Source of the DNA: Petropleomorpha daqingensis
GTDB lineage: Bacteria; Actinomycetota; Actinomycetes; Mycobacteriales; Geodermatophilaceae
DNA: 64,000 nucleotides
Assembly: GCF_013408985.1 (NCBI RefSeq)
Contig: NZ_JACBZT010000001.1
Coordinates: 806,001 to 870,000 of the forward strand
Reading direction: 5' to 3'
Below are positions 38,569 through 47,142 of the stretch, piece by piece. The position numbers were made by a program, and so were the translations under genes. Under the pieces are notes generated by a model. The model was not told the DNA's origin. It made no database searches and was given only the letters and a program-made list of their open reading frames with translations. Position 1 is the first letter of the stretch. Each line of letters starts with the position of its first letter.

Positions 38569-39533
38569 AGGTCGCCCTCGACCCAGCGGTCGATGATGTA
38601 CCGGGCGATCGACACCGGCGGCGGCAGCGCCCGCGGCCCCGCGCCGGAGCGGAGCTCGTCGCGGGTGAACCAGCGGGCCTCCTCGATCTCGTCCTCGTCG
38701 AGGTGCAGCGTCGCGTCGCCGTCCACCCGGGCGGTGAAGCCGAGCATCAGCGACTGCGGGAACGGCCACGGCTGGCTGGCGACGTAGCGGACGTCGGTGA
38801 CCCGCAGCCCAACCTCCTCGGCCACCTCGCGGGCGACCGCGCCCTCCGCCGACTCCCCCGGCTCGACGAACCCGGCGAGGATGGAGAACCGCCCCGGCGG
38901 CCACACCGCCTGCCGGCCGAGCACGCACCGGTCGCCGCCGTCGTGGACGAGCATGATCACGGCCGGGTCGGTGCGCGGGAAGATCTCGGCGCCGGTCTCC
39001 GGGTCGCGCTGCACCCAGCCGGCCTTCTCGATCGTGGTCGCGGCGCCGGACAGCGGGCTGAACCGGTTGCGCTCGTGCCACTCGAGGATGCCGATGGCCT
39101 GCGCGAGCAGCCCGGCGTCGAGGTCGCCGAGGTCGGCGCCGATCTCCCGCAGCCCGGTCCAGGTGTCCACGGGCCGGCCGTTCACGGTCAGCGCCCGCTC
39201 GCCGCGCTGCGCGGCGTAGGAGACGCCGTCGGACTCGCCGAGGTAGACCGCGCCGAGGGGCAGCTCGGGCTGCTCGTCCCACACCAGCTCCGGGCCGTTC
39301 GGGCCCTCGTGCACGGGAACGGCGCGCTTGTCGTCGACGGTGAGCACGCGGACCGACCGGCCCCGGGCGGGGTCGTCGAGGTCGCGCCACCGGTGCCCGC
39401 GGTCGTGCCCCGAGCGGGACAGGATCGGGATCGCGCCGGTGGTGGCCCGGCTCGACTCCGGCCAGGCCGACTCGGTGACAGGGGTGACCGACGGCGGCGG
39501 GTTGTCGGCCGGTGTGCTGCCCGGGACCGTCAT
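38565..39533 (-). CDS. nudC: NADH pyrophosphatase / NAD-cap hydrolase NudC
   Basis: A 322-residue Nudix enzyme that cleaves NADH and can remove NAD caps from RNA. The Nudix box is GFVEPGESAEGAVAREVAEEVGL (near residues 210-232), followed by the NudC-specific SQPWPFPQSLMLGF. The central region reads RFSPLSGAATTIEKAGWVQRDPETG, where E. coli-type enzymes have four zinc cysteines, so the zinc site is lost. ATG 39533 overlaps the stop of the upstream M16 gene (ATGA). It is the last gene of a three-gene unit with the M16 pair. Confidence 0.92.
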   Translation of the reverse strand: MTVPGSTPADNPPPSVTPVTESAWPESSRATTGAIPILSRSGHDRGHRWRDLDDPARGRSVRVLTVDDKRAVPVHEGPNGPELVWDEQPELPLGAVYLGESDGVSYAAQRGERALTVNGRPVDTWTGLREIGADLGDLDAGLLAQAIGILEWHERNRFSPLSGAATTIEKAGWVQRDPETGAEIFPRTDPAVIMLVHDGGDRCVLGRQAVWPPGRFSILAGFVEPGESAEGAVAREVAEEVGLRVTDVRYVASQPWPFPQSLMLGFTARVDGDATLHLDEDEIEEARWFTRDELRSGAGPRALPPPVSIARYIIDRWVEGDL

Positions 39534-40894
39534 TCCTCCACCTCGCCGGCGGCGACCTCGACCGGCCCGAGCGCGCGCAGCGGCTCGGTGATCACGTCGG
39601 CGTCCCCGACGACCACCGCGGTCAGCCCCGAGGGCGCGAGGTAGCGGCGGGCGACGTCCTGCACCTGCTCGACGGTGACCTCGGCCAGCGCGCGCTGGTG
39701 CTCGGCCAGCCAGTCGCTGGGCAGCCCGGCGCCGAGCAGCGCCGACAGCGTGCTGGCCAGCCCCGCGTGCGTGGCCGTCGACAGCGCCATGCTGCCGAGC
39801 ACGTAGCGACGGGCGGCGTCCAGCTCGGCCTCCGTGACCGGGGTGAGCGCGATCCGCCCCAGCTCGTACTGCGTCTCGAGCAGGGCCGGTGCGGTCACCT
39901 CGGTGGCGACGTCGGCCTCCACCAGGAAGGACGACGACGCGACGAGGTGGTCCACCGAGCTGCGCGGGCTGTAGGTGTAGCCGCGGCGCTCGCGGATGTT
40001 CTCCACCAGCCGCGAGGAGAAGTAGCCGCCGAAGACCATGTTCGCCAGCCGCACCGCCGGCAGGTCCGGGTCGGTGCGCCCGGGCGCCGGGCCGCCGAGG
40101 CGGATGTTCGACTGCACCGCGCCGCGGCGGTCGACGATCTCCAGGGCACCGGGGGCGATCGCCGGCACGTCCGGGGCGGTGACCGCCTCCCCCTCGCGCG
40201 ACCACTCGGTCAGCGCCGACCCGGCGGCGTCGATCGCGGCCTGCGGATCGAGGTCACCCACGAGCACGAGCGTGCTGCCGGCCGGCACCAGCCGGTCGCG
40301 GTGCAGGGTCCGCAGCGCGGTGCTGCGGACCGCCAGGACCAGGTCGGGCGAGGGCAGCTGCAGGGCGTAGGGGTGGGCGCCGTAGCGGCGGGCGGCCAGC
40401 GCCGTCCGGGCGATGACGCCGGGCTGCGAGCGGGCGATGGAGATCCGCTCGGCCACCCGGGCGCGCTCCCCCTCGACCTGGTCGTTCGGGTACGCCGCGC
40501 TGGTCAGCAGCTCGGCCAGCACGCCGAGCACCGGCGCCAGCCCTTCGGGCAGCAGCGTCGTGGACAGCAGCAGGCGGTCGGGGTCGGCCGACACCGACAG
40601 CTCGGCGCCGTGCCCCTGCAGCAGCTGGGCGATCTCGGTCTGGTCGTGCGCGGCCGTGCCGAGCAGCACGGCCCCGGAGAGGACGGCGGTGCGGGCCGTG
40701 TGCGTGGCGGCGCTGCGGGCGCTGGTCGCCGCGAACGGCACCCGCAGCCGCAGCTCGACCAGCGGCACCCCGGGCCGGGGGACGACGACCACCCGCAGGC
40801 CGCTGGGCAGCACGGTCTCGGTGACCTCCGGGACCGGCTGCGGCCGGGGCTCGCCGAGCGGCGGGATCAGCGACAGGTCGAGGGCGGTGCTCAC
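39530..40894 (-). CDS. M16-family peptidase-like subunit without the zinc motif
   Basis: A 454-residue M16 protein lacking HxxEH (the position reads ARTAVLSGAVLLGTA), but carrying the substrate-binding Arg/Tyr pair in RERRGYTYSPRSSVD. This is the beta-type partner of heterodimeric M16B peptidases, in which one chain is catalytic and the other shapes the chamber. ATG 40894 overlaps the stop of the catalytic-subunit gene (ATGA) and its own stop overlaps nudC, so the three are tightly coupled. The natural substrates are unknown; processed peptides or small secreted proteins are usual. Confidence 0.9.
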   Translation of the reverse strand: MSTALDLSLIPPLGEPRPQPVPEVTETVLPSGLRVVVVPRPGVPLVELRLRVPFAATSARSAATHTARTAVLSGAVLLGTAAHDQTEIAQLLQGHGAELSVSADPDRLLLSTTLLPEGLAPVLGVLAELLTSAAYPNDQVEGERARVAERISIARSQPGVIARTALAARRYGAHPYALQLPSPDLVLAVRSTALRTLHRDRLVPAGSTLVLVGDLDPQAAIDAAGSALTEWSREGEAVTAPDVPAIAPGALEIVDRRGAVQSNIRLGGPAPGRTDPDLPAVRLANMVFGGYFSSRLVENIRERRGYTYSPRSSVDHLVASSSFLVEADVATEVTAPALLETQYELGRIALTPVTEAELDAARRYVLGSMALSTATHAGLASTLSALLGAGLPSDWLAEHQRALAEVTVEQVQDVARRYLAPSGLTAVVVGDADVITEPLRALGPVEVAAGEVEE

Positions 40895-42201
40895 TTGGCA
40901 CCCCCGGTCGCGCGCAGCTCGAGGACCGCCGCGGTGTCCGGATCGAGTCCCCGCGCCGCCGCCTGCACCTGCTCGGGGGTGACGGCAGCCAGCCGGGCGG
41001 CGAGCTCGCCGGCCAGTTCCGCGCGGCCGTGGATCAGCTCGGCGGCGGCGAAGCCGAGGGTGCGGCCGAGCACCGAGTCGGCCTGGCGCAGCAGCTGGGC
41101 CTCGGTGCGGGCCTGCACGCGGGCCAGTTCGTCGGCCGGGACGCCGTCCTGGGCCACCTTGGCGATCTCCTCGTGGACGGCGGCCAGCACCGTGTCCACC
41201 CCGACGGCGGCCGGGTGGTGCACCTGGGTGGTGAGCAGCGTGGCGTCGCGGACGTCGAACGGGTCGCCGAACAGCCCGACGTAGCTGCTCTGCGCGATCG
41301 CGATCCGGTCGTCGTGGATCAGGCGGCGCTCCAACCGCGAGGCGTCGCCCTCGCTGAGCAGCTCGGAGAGCAGCACGGTGCCCAGGTAGGTGTCGAGGTC
41401 ACCGACCGGGTCCGGGACCCGCCAGCCGACCGCGACCGCGGGCGCCGGGGCGAGCCGGTCCTCGACCTCGCCGCGACGGGGGCCGGTCGGCGACGGCTCG
41501 CCGGTCGGCGGCAGCGGCGGCACCGGCCGGGCCGGCACGGGGCCGAACCAGCGGCGGACCAGCTCCTCGGTCTCGGCCACGTCGAGGTCACCGCCGATGC
41601 ACAGGACGGCGTTGCCCGGGGCGTAGTACGTGGAGAAGAAGTCCGCGGCGTCGTCGACCGTCGAGGACTCCAGGTCGACGAACGAGCCGTAGCCGTCGTG
41701 GGTGTTGGCGAAGCTCTCGAACGCGATCTGCGGCAGCTGCAGCCACGGGAAGGCGCCGTAGGGCCGGTTGAGCACGTTGACCCGGATCTCCTCCTTGACC
41801 ACGTCGATCTGGTTGCGGAGGTTCTCCTCGGTGATCGCCGGGGCGGCCATCCGGTCGGCCTCGAGGAACAGCGCGCGCTCGAGGGCCTCGGCGGGCAGCG
41901 CCTCGAAGTAGTTCGTGTAGTCCTGGTGGGTCGAGCCGTTGAACGTCCCCCCGGCCGCCTGGACCAGCCGCGCGTGCTCCATCTTCGGCACGTGCGCCGA
42001 GCCCTGGAACATCATGTGCTCGAAGAGGTGGGCGAAACCGGTGCGGCCCTCGGGCTCGTTGCGCATGCCGACGTCGTAGAAGACGCTGACCGCCACGACC
42101 GGCACACTGCGGTCGGGAGCGAGGACGACGCGCAACCCGTTGTCGAGCGAGAAGCGCTCCACCGGGTGCCGCAGAGTCAGTTCGGCCCCAGCTGCTGTCA
42201 C
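40891..42201 (-). CDS. M16-family zinc metallopeptidase, catalytic subunit
   Basis: A 436-residue peptidase with the inverted zinc motif AHLFEHMMFQGS (HxxEH, near residue 58) and the third ligand glutamate in VVKEEIRVNV near residue 136. NGLRVVLAPDRSVPVVAVSVFYDVG begins the domain. It should pair with the non-catalytic subunit encoded immediately downstream. GTG 42201 is fixed by a TAGTGT -10 box seven bases upstream (42209-42214 on the - strand). No signal peptide is evident, so it is probably cytoplasmic. Confidence 0.93.
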   Translation of the reverse strand: MTAAGAELTLRHPVERFSLDNGLRVVLAPDRSVPVVAVSVFYDVGMRNEPEGRTGFAHLFEHMMFQGSAHVPKMEHARLVQAAGGTFNGSTHQDYTNYFEALPAEALERALFLEADRMAAPAITEENLRNQIDVVKEEIRVNVLNRPYGAFPWLQLPQIAFESFANTHDGYGSFVDLESSTVDDAADFFSTYYAPGNAVLCIGGDLDVAETEELVRRWFGPVPARPVPPLPPTGEPSPTGPRRGEVEDRLAPAPAVAVGWRVPDPVGDLDTYLGTVLLSELLSEGDASRLERRLIHDDRIAIAQSSYVGLFGDPFDVRDATLLTTQVHHPAAVGVDTVLAAVHEEIAKVAQDGVPADELARVQARTEAQLLRQADSVLGRTLGFAAAELIHGRAELAGELAARLAAVTPEQVQAAARGLDPDTAAVLELRATGGAK

Positions 42202-42208
42202 GGCAGCG

Positions 42209-42214
42209 ACACTA
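42209..42214 (-). promoter_or_regulatory. Leaderless -10 box (TAGTGT) of the M16-M16-nudC unit
   Basis: TAGTGT on the - strand ends seven bases before GTG 42201. Confidence 0.55.
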
Positions 42215-42252
42215 ACCGCGCGGTGCGGTGCCCCGCCGTCCCGGTCTCCTGC

Positions 42253-42333
42253 GGACAGCGTTTGATCAGGTCACCTGATCGAAAGCTGTCCTCCTGCAGC
42301 AGCGTTGATGCGGGGGGACAGCATTTGATCAGG
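42253..42333. repeat. Triplicated 18-19-mer, two copies forming a palindrome
   Basis: Three copies of GGACAGC-N-TTTGATCAGG: 42253-42271 direct, 42273-42291 inverted (two mismatches between them, central C at 42272), and 42316-42333 direct. The palindrome sits between the stop of the DUF2510 gene and the promoter of the M16 unit, so it may terminate the former or bind a regulator of the latter. Confidence 0.6.
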
Positions 42334-42348
42334 GAACCTGATCCACGC

Positions 42349-43242
42349 TCAGAGCACCTGGACGTTCTCGATGACCTGGTCGATGACGCCGTAGAGCTCG
42401 GCGTGCGTGTTCGGGATCGAGATGTAGAGCAGCGCCGGCGCGTGGCGACCGACGTCCACCAGCAGCAGCGCGGCTCGCTCGCCGGTGGAGTCGTAGCCGG
42501 CCACGTGCCAGGTCAGGTCGAACTCGTAGAGCCAGGCGGCGTGCCCGTCGACAGTGCGCGCCTCGTCGCGGCGTACCTCGCGCTCGTTCGGCGCCGGGTA
42601 GTAGTTGCCGCGGACGCTGTCGCCCACCTGCTCCGTGGTGCTCTGCAGCGTCGACGGTCCGGCCCAGCCGAGTCCGTCGGCGAGCGGACCGGACGTCACC
42701 TGCGCGATGAAGACCTCGCCGGAGTCGGGCAGGTGGTCCTGGGTGACGAAGTACTGACCGGCGACGGCGGTCGTCTCGTACTCGCCCCAGAGATTCCACT
42801 CCAGCCAGTTCTCCCCCAGCCACGGGTAGGACAGCCCGGAGGTGTTGTCGAAGATCCGCGTCGTCCCCGGGGCGAAGGTCGGGCCGGGCGGCACCGCCGG
42901 CGAGGACACCGGCGGGTCGGCGATCCGGGTCGCGCCGTCGTTCGAGCCGTTGACCAGCGCGACCACGAGGACGACGACGAGCGCGACCAGCGACAGCCCG
43001 ACGACCAGGCCCTTCGGGAACGGCCGCTGCGGCCGCTCCGGGGAGGCCAGCGTGCCCGAGGACGACGTCCCCGTCGACCTCGGCGCCGGCGGCGCGAGCA
43101 CCGGTGACCGCTGCACGGTGACGCCGGGACCCGCCGGCGTGGTCACGTCCGACCAGCTCACGCCGTTCCACCAGCGCACGTAGCCGGGCGCGCCGTCCGG
43201 GTCGGGGTACCAGCCGGGCGCCGGTGTACCGGGCTCGCTCAC
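42349..43242 (-). CDS. DUF2510 membrane-anchored protein
   Basis: A 297-residue protein. The N-terminal DUF2510 motif (PAPGWYPDPDGAPGYVRWWNGVSWSD, residues about 7-32) is a cytoplasmic tryptophan-rich module common in actinobacteria. One helix follows (GLVVGLSLVALVVVLVVAL, about residues 78-96), then an extracellular beta-rich domain with YPWLGENWLEWNLWGEYETT. The function is unknown. GTG 43242 has TACAGT six bases upstream (43249-43254, - strand). It lies 51 bases downstream of the Ser/Thr kinase, suggesting a functional link. Confidence 0.82.
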   Translation of the reverse strand: MSEPGTPAPGWYPDPDGAPGYVRWWNGVSWSDVTTPAGPGVTVQRSPVLAPPAPRSTGTSSSGTLASPERPQRPFPKGLVVGLSLVALVVVLVVALVNGSNDGATRIADPPVSSPAVPPGPTFAPGTTRIFDNTSGLSYPWLGENWLEWNLWGEYETTAVAGQYFVTQDHLPDSGEVFIAQVTSGPLADGLGWAGPSTLQSTTEQVGDSVRGNYYPAPNEREVRRDEARTVDGHAAWLYEFDLTWHVAGYDSTGERAALLLVDVGRHAPALLYISIPNTHAELYGVIDQVIENVQVL

Positions 43243-43248
43243 GCCTGA

Positions 43249-43254
43249 ACTGTA
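43249..43254 (-). promoter_or_regulatory. Leaderless -10 box (TACAGT) of the DUF2510 gene
   Basis: TACAGT on the - strand ends six bases before GTG 43242. Confidence 0.55.
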
Positions 43255-43293
43255 GGTCGTGGTGCGGGCCGGGCAGGAGTCCTTCCCCGCCGA

Positions 43294-44766
43294 TCAGGTC
43301 GCGTGGGAGTCCCACCAGCCGGCCAGGGCGCCGAGGCCGTCCTCGCCGCCGCCGCGCTTCTGGACCACCGCGCGGAAGCCCTGGTCGCTGACGGTCCAGG
43401 TGACCACCGTGTCGCCCTGGTCGTCGACGTAGCAGGCGAACCGCCCGGCGGGGACGTCGTTGCCGTCGGCGTCCTCGCGCTGCCAGGTGAAGGCGCCCGG
43501 CCCGTCGGAGCAGTCGCTGGAGGACTCGATGGACGGCAGCTCGCGGTGCCCGATGTCGGCGTCGAAGGCGGAGTCGGCGGCGGCGCCCCCGGAGTACAGC
43601 ACGTACCGCGCCTCGGTCGGGCCGTCGTCGGAGGTGGCCGGTCCGCAGCCCAGCGCGGTGAGCGCAGCGCCGGTGCCCTCGGCGCGGGTGCAGTCGCCGA
43701 CGTCGTCCGGCAGGTACTCGCGCAGCAGCCGCTGCTGGGCGTCGGTGGCGGCCTTCCCCTCGTCGCGGGCCTCCAGCGCCCACAGCGGCCAGCCGGCGAC
43801 GGCGATCGCCGCCAGCAGCGCGGCGGCGACGGGCAGCCACCAGCGGCGACGACCGGGTGGCGGCGGAACCGGCTGCGCCGGCGGGGCGGGCTGCACGGCG
43901 GTCGCCGAACGGGTGGGCACGGTCTCCAGCGCGGCCCTCGCGGCCGCGGCCAGCTCGCCGGCGCTGTCCCAGCGCTGCGCCGGGTCCTTGGCCAGGCCCC
44001 GCAGCACGACGTCGTCCATGCCCGGCGGCAGCCCGGGGCGCAGCGCGCCGGGTGGGGGCGGTGGCTGCTGCAGGTGCGCGTACATGAGCCCGGCGGCGTC
44101 CGGGGCGAGGAACGGGGTGCGGCCGGTGAGCAGCTCGGTGAGCACGCAGGCCAGCGAGTAGACGTCGCTGCGCCGGTCGTAGAGCCGGCCGTCGAAGCGC
44201 TCCGGCGCCATGTAGCCGGCGCTGCCGATCGCCAGGCCGGTGCCGGTCAGCGGGGTGGCCGGGTCCTCGGCGGTCGCGGCGATGCCGAAGTCGACGAGGT
44301 ACACGAACGTCCCGCCGCGGGCGAGCAGCACGTTGGACGGCTTGACGTCGCGGTGCACCAGGCCGTCGGCGTGCGCGGCGTCGAGCGCGGCGGCGACCTG
44401 GGTGACCACCTCGACGGCGAAGGCGGGCGGCTGCGCGCCCTCGCGGGCCAGCCGGGCGGCCAGGCTCTCCCCCTCGACCAGCCGCATGTCGAGGAACAGC
44501 CGCCCGTCGATCTCGCCGTAGCGGTGGATCGGGACGACGTGCGGTTCCCGCAGCCGGGCGACCACCCGGGCCTCGCGGCGGAACCGCTCCCGGTACACCT
44601 CGTCGGCCGCCCACGGCTCGCCGAGCACCTTGAGCGCGACCTCCCGGTCGTGCTCGTCGTCGTGGGCCTGCCAGACCTGGCCCATGCCGCCCTGGCCGAG
44701 CAGCCGCAGCAACCGGTACGCGCCGAAGCGCGGACCGGTCGACCCCTGTTCAGCCCCGGCGGACAC
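43294..44766 (-). CDS. Membrane Ser/Thr protein kinase with extracellular Cys-containing domain
   Basis: A 490-residue PknB-type kinase. Glycine loop LLGQGGMGQVWQAHD, Lys in VALKVLGEPW, HRDVKPSNVLLA, DFGIA and APERFDG all fit an active kinase (residues 15-280). A Pro-rich linker leads to one helix (WLPVAAALLAAIAVAGWPLWAL, about 305-326) and an outer domain of about 160 residues with four or five cysteines (GDCTRAEG, LGCGPATS, SSDCSDG, RFACYVDD), probably disulfide-linked; there are no PASTA repeats. GTG 44766 overlaps the end of the M20 peptidase gene by 17 bases, so the two are co-transcribed. Confidence 0.9.
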   Translation of the reverse strand: MSAGAEQGSTGPRFGAYRLLRLLGQGGMGQVWQAHDDEHDREVALKVLGEPWAADEVYRERFRREARVVARLREPHVVPIHRYGEIDGRLFLDMRLVEGESLAARLAREGAQPPAFAVEVVTQVAAALDAAHADGLVHRDVKPSNVLLARGGTFVYLVDFGIAATAEDPATPLTGTGLAIGSAGYMAPERFDGRLYDRRSDVYSLACVLTELLTGRTPFLAPDAAGLMYAHLQQPPPPPGALRPGLPPGMDDVVLRGLAKDPAQRWDSAGELAAAARAALETVPTRSATAVQPAPPAQPVPPPPGRRRWWLPVAAALLAAIAVAGWPLWALEARDEGKAATDAQQRLLREYLPDDVGDCTRAEGTGAALTALGCGPATSDDGPTEARYVLYSGGAAADSAFDADIGHRELPSIESSSDCSDGPGAFTWQREDADGNDVPAGRFACYVDDQGDTVVTWTVSDQGFRAVVQKRGGGEDGLGALAGWWDSHAT

Positions 44767-46162
44767 CGGCCAGCTCGCGCCACAGGTGGGCGACGGCTTC
44801 TGCGCCGCGGTGCAGCATCGACAGCAGCACCCGCTCGTTGGGCGAGTGGATCCGGTCGGTGGGCAGGCCGGCGCCGAGGAAGACCAGCGGCGCGCCGAGC
44901 TGCTCGACCAGGTCGGCCTCCGGCCCGCTGCCGCCCTCCTTCAGGAACAGCACGTCGTCCGGGGCGCCGTCCCAGGCCTGGGCGATCGCGGTGAGCAGCG
45001 CGGCCATCCACGGCGAGTCCAGGTCGCTGGCGCACGGTGCGACGCCGCCGGGCGGCGCGTGCACCTCGGCCTCGACTCCCTCGGGCAGGTTGGCCTCGAC
45101 CCATGCCTTGACCTGCTCGGCGACGTCCTCCGGCCGCTGGTCGGCGACCAGCCGGAAGGTGAGCTTGGCGTGCGCCTCGGCCGGGATGATCGTCTTGTGG
45201 CCCGGCCCCTGGTAGCCGCCCCAGATGCCGTTGACCTCGCCGGTGGGCCGGGCGCCGAGCCGCTCGAGGGTGCTGAACCCGGCCTCCCCGGCCGCGACCG
45301 AGCCCGCCGCCGGGCCGGCCAGCCACTCGGCCTCGTCGAACGGCACGCGGCTCATCAGCTCGCGCTCGCGGTCGGACAGCGGGCGGACCTTGTCGTAGAA
45401 CCCGGGCAGGGTGACCCGGCCCTTGTCGTCGTGCAGGCTCGCCAGCAGCTCGGCCAGGGCGTGCAGCGGGTTGGGGACGGCGCCGCCGAAGGACCCGGAG
45501 TGCAGGTCGACGGCGGGTCCGCGCAGCGTGATCTCGGCGTCGGCGAGGCCGCGCATCGAGGTCACCGCGCTGGGCAGGTGCGGGGCGGCCATGCCGGTGT
45601 CGCTGACGACGACGACGTCGCAGTCGAGCCGGTCGCGGCGCTCGCGCAGCAGGTCGGCGAAGTGCGGTGAGCCGGACTCCTCCTCGCCCTCGATGAGCAG
45701 CTTGACCGTGACCGCGGGGGTGTCGCGGCCGGTGGCGGCGAGGTGGGCGCGCATGCCGAGCAGGTGCATGGCGACGTTGCCCTTGTCGTCGATGGCGCCG
45801 CGGGCGTGCAGCTCGGGGCCGTCGGCGCCCTCGACCACCGTCGGCTCGAAGGGCGGGTGCACCCACAGCTCCAGGGGGTCGACCGGCTGCACGTCGTGGT
45901 GGCCGTAGACCAGCGCGACCGGCGCGCCGGGGTCGGCCGAGGGCCACTCGGCGTAGACGGCGGGCGCACCGGGGGTCGGCCAGATCTCGACAGTCGGGAA
46001 GCCGATCCGGCGCAGCGCCTCGGCCAGCCACTCGGCGCTGCGGGCCACCTCGGGCGCCAGCGCGGGATCGGCCGAGATCGACGGGATGCGCAGCCAGGCG
46101 TCCAGGTCGGCGTGGAGGTCGTCGAGGTGGGACCGGACGTACTCGCGCTCGGGGCTGGTCAC
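44750..46162 (-). CDS. M20-family dipeptidase
   Basis: A 470-residue zinc peptidase of the M20A group. Metal-binding motifs are VALVYGHHDVQPVDP (His and catalytic Asp), ARGAIDDKGN, LIEGEEESGSPHF with the catalytic glutamate pair, and IHSPNERVLL near the C-terminus. It likely cleaves dipeptides or N-acyl amino acids in the cytoplasm. GTG 46162 follows a TACGGT -10 box by eight bases. Downstream it overlaps the Ser/Thr kinase gene; upstream it is divergent from an alpha/beta hydrolase gene. Confidence 0.91.
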   Translation of the reverse strand: MTSPEREYVRSHLDDLHADLDAWLRIPSISADPALAPEVARSAEWLAEALRRIGFPTVEIWPTPGAPAVYAEWPSADPGAPVALVYGHHDVQPVDPLELWVHPPFEPTVVEGADGPELHARGAIDDKGNVAMHLLGMRAHLAATGRDTPAVTVKLLIEGEEESGSPHFADLLRERRDRLDCDVVVVSDTGMAAPHLPSAVTSMRGLADAEITLRGPAVDLHSGSFGGAVPNPLHALAELLASLHDDKGRVTLPGFYDKVRPLSDRERELMSRVPFDEAEWLAGPAAGSVAAGEAGFSTLERLGARPTGEVNGIWGGYQGPGHKTIIPAEAHAKLTFRLVADQRPEDVAEQVKAWVEANLPEGVEAEVHAPPGGVAPCASDLDSPWMAALLTAIAQAWDGAPDDVLFLKEGGSGPEADLVEQLGAPLVFLGAGLPTDRIHSPNERVLLSMLHRGAEAVAHLWRELAGVRRG

Positions 46163-46170
46163 GGTCTCCG

Positions 46171-46202
46171 ACCGTAGCCGTGCTCGCGGCGGCAGCTAAC
46201 GT
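46171..46202. promoter_or_regulatory. Divergent leaderless promoters (TACGGT and TAACGT)
   Basis: The - strand TACGGT (46171-46176) is eight bases from GTG 46162; the + strand TAACGT (46197-46202) is seven bases from ATG 46210. The two starts are 47 bases apart. Confidence 0.6.
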
Positions 46203-46209
46203 CCGGGCC

Positions 46210-47058
46210 ATGCCCGCTGAGCTCCTCAAGGTCGATGTCGGTGACCTGACCTTCGACCTCCGCGTCGACGGCCCGGACGACGGACGGCCGGTGCTGCTGC
46301 TGCACGGCTTCCCGGAGACGTCGGCGTCCTGGGCGAAGGTGGCGCCGCTGCTGGCCGAGGCGGGCCTGCGCACCTATGCACCGGACCAGCTCGGCTACTC
46401 CCCCGGTGCCCGGCCGGCGGAGGTCGACGCGTACGCGCTGACCAACCTGACGCAGGTCACCGCCGACCTGATGACCGCGCTGGAGATCCCGCGCGCCGAC
46501 GTCGTCGGGCACGACTGGGGCGCGCAGGTCGCGTGGGGGCTGGCCGCGTGGCACTCCGACCGTGTGCGCTCGCTGACCGCGGTGTCGGTGCCGCACCCGG
46601 CGGCCTACACCGCCGCCTTCCGCGCCGATCCGGAGCAGAAGGAGCGCTCGGGCTACATCCGGCTGTTCTGGCAGGCCGGCAAGGCCGAGGAGGTGCTGCT
46701 CGAGGACGACCTGCGACGGATCCGCCGGATGCTCGGCCCCGAGGAGACCACCGGCGTCCCCGCGGAGGCGGTCGAGGAGTACGTCGCCGTCCTCTCCGCG
46801 CCGGGCGCGCTGACCGCGGCGCTGAACTGGTACCGGGCGATGAGCTCGGCGATCCGGGTGGACCCGGTCGAGGTGCCGACGACGTACGTGTGGAGCGACG
46901 GCGACGTCGCGATCGGCCGCACCGCCGCCGAGGCCTGCATCGACCACGTGAGCGGCGACTACCGGTTCGTCGAGCTGGCCGGGATCACGCACTGGATCCC
47001 TGAGCAGGCGCCGGAGCAGCTGGTGACCGCGATCCTGGACCGCATCGCCTCGACCTGA
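46210..47058 (+). CDS. Alpha/beta hydrolase, epoxide-hydrolase-like
   Basis: A 282-residue enzyme with the motif LLLHGFPETSASWAKV at the oxyanion site and VVGHDWGAQVAWGLA, where the aspartate of HDWG is the nucleophile of epoxide hydrolases and haloalkane dehalogenases. The catalytic histidine is in AGITHWIPEQAPEQL. HGFPET and HDWGAQ together favour epoxide hydrolase. ATG 46210 follows TAACGT by seven bases. A long stem structure separates it from the convergent adnB gene. Confidence 0.87.
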   Translation: MPAELLKVDVGDLTFDLRVDGPDDGRPVLLLHGFPETSASWAKVAPLLAEAGLRTYAPDQLGYSPGARPAEVDAYALTNLTQVTADLMTALEIPRADVVGHDWGAQVAWGLAAWHSDRVRSLTAVSVPHPAAYTAAFRADPEQKERSGYIRLFWQAGKAEEVLLEDDLRRIRRMLGPEETTGVPAEAVEEYVAVLSAPGALTAALNWYRAMSSAIRVDPVEVPTTYVWSDGDVAIGRTAAEACIDHVSGDYRFVELAGITHWIPEQAPEQLVTAILDRIAST

Positions 47059-47075
47059 CCCGTCGGCGACCCCAG

Positions 47076-47130
47076 CGTCGCCCTCGCGATGTGGCTCCGG
47101 ACCACGCGGTGCAACGCGAGGGTCCCGACG
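47076..47130. terminator. Nested hairpin between hydrolase and adnB genes
   Basis: CCCTCGCG (47081-47088) pairs with CGCGAGGG (47115-47122); CGTCG (47076-47080) pairs with CGACG (47126-47130) across a small bulge; GTGG/CCAC forms an inner stem. Likely a bidirectional terminator. Confidence 0.55.
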
Positions 47131-47142
47131 ACACCGCGAGGG

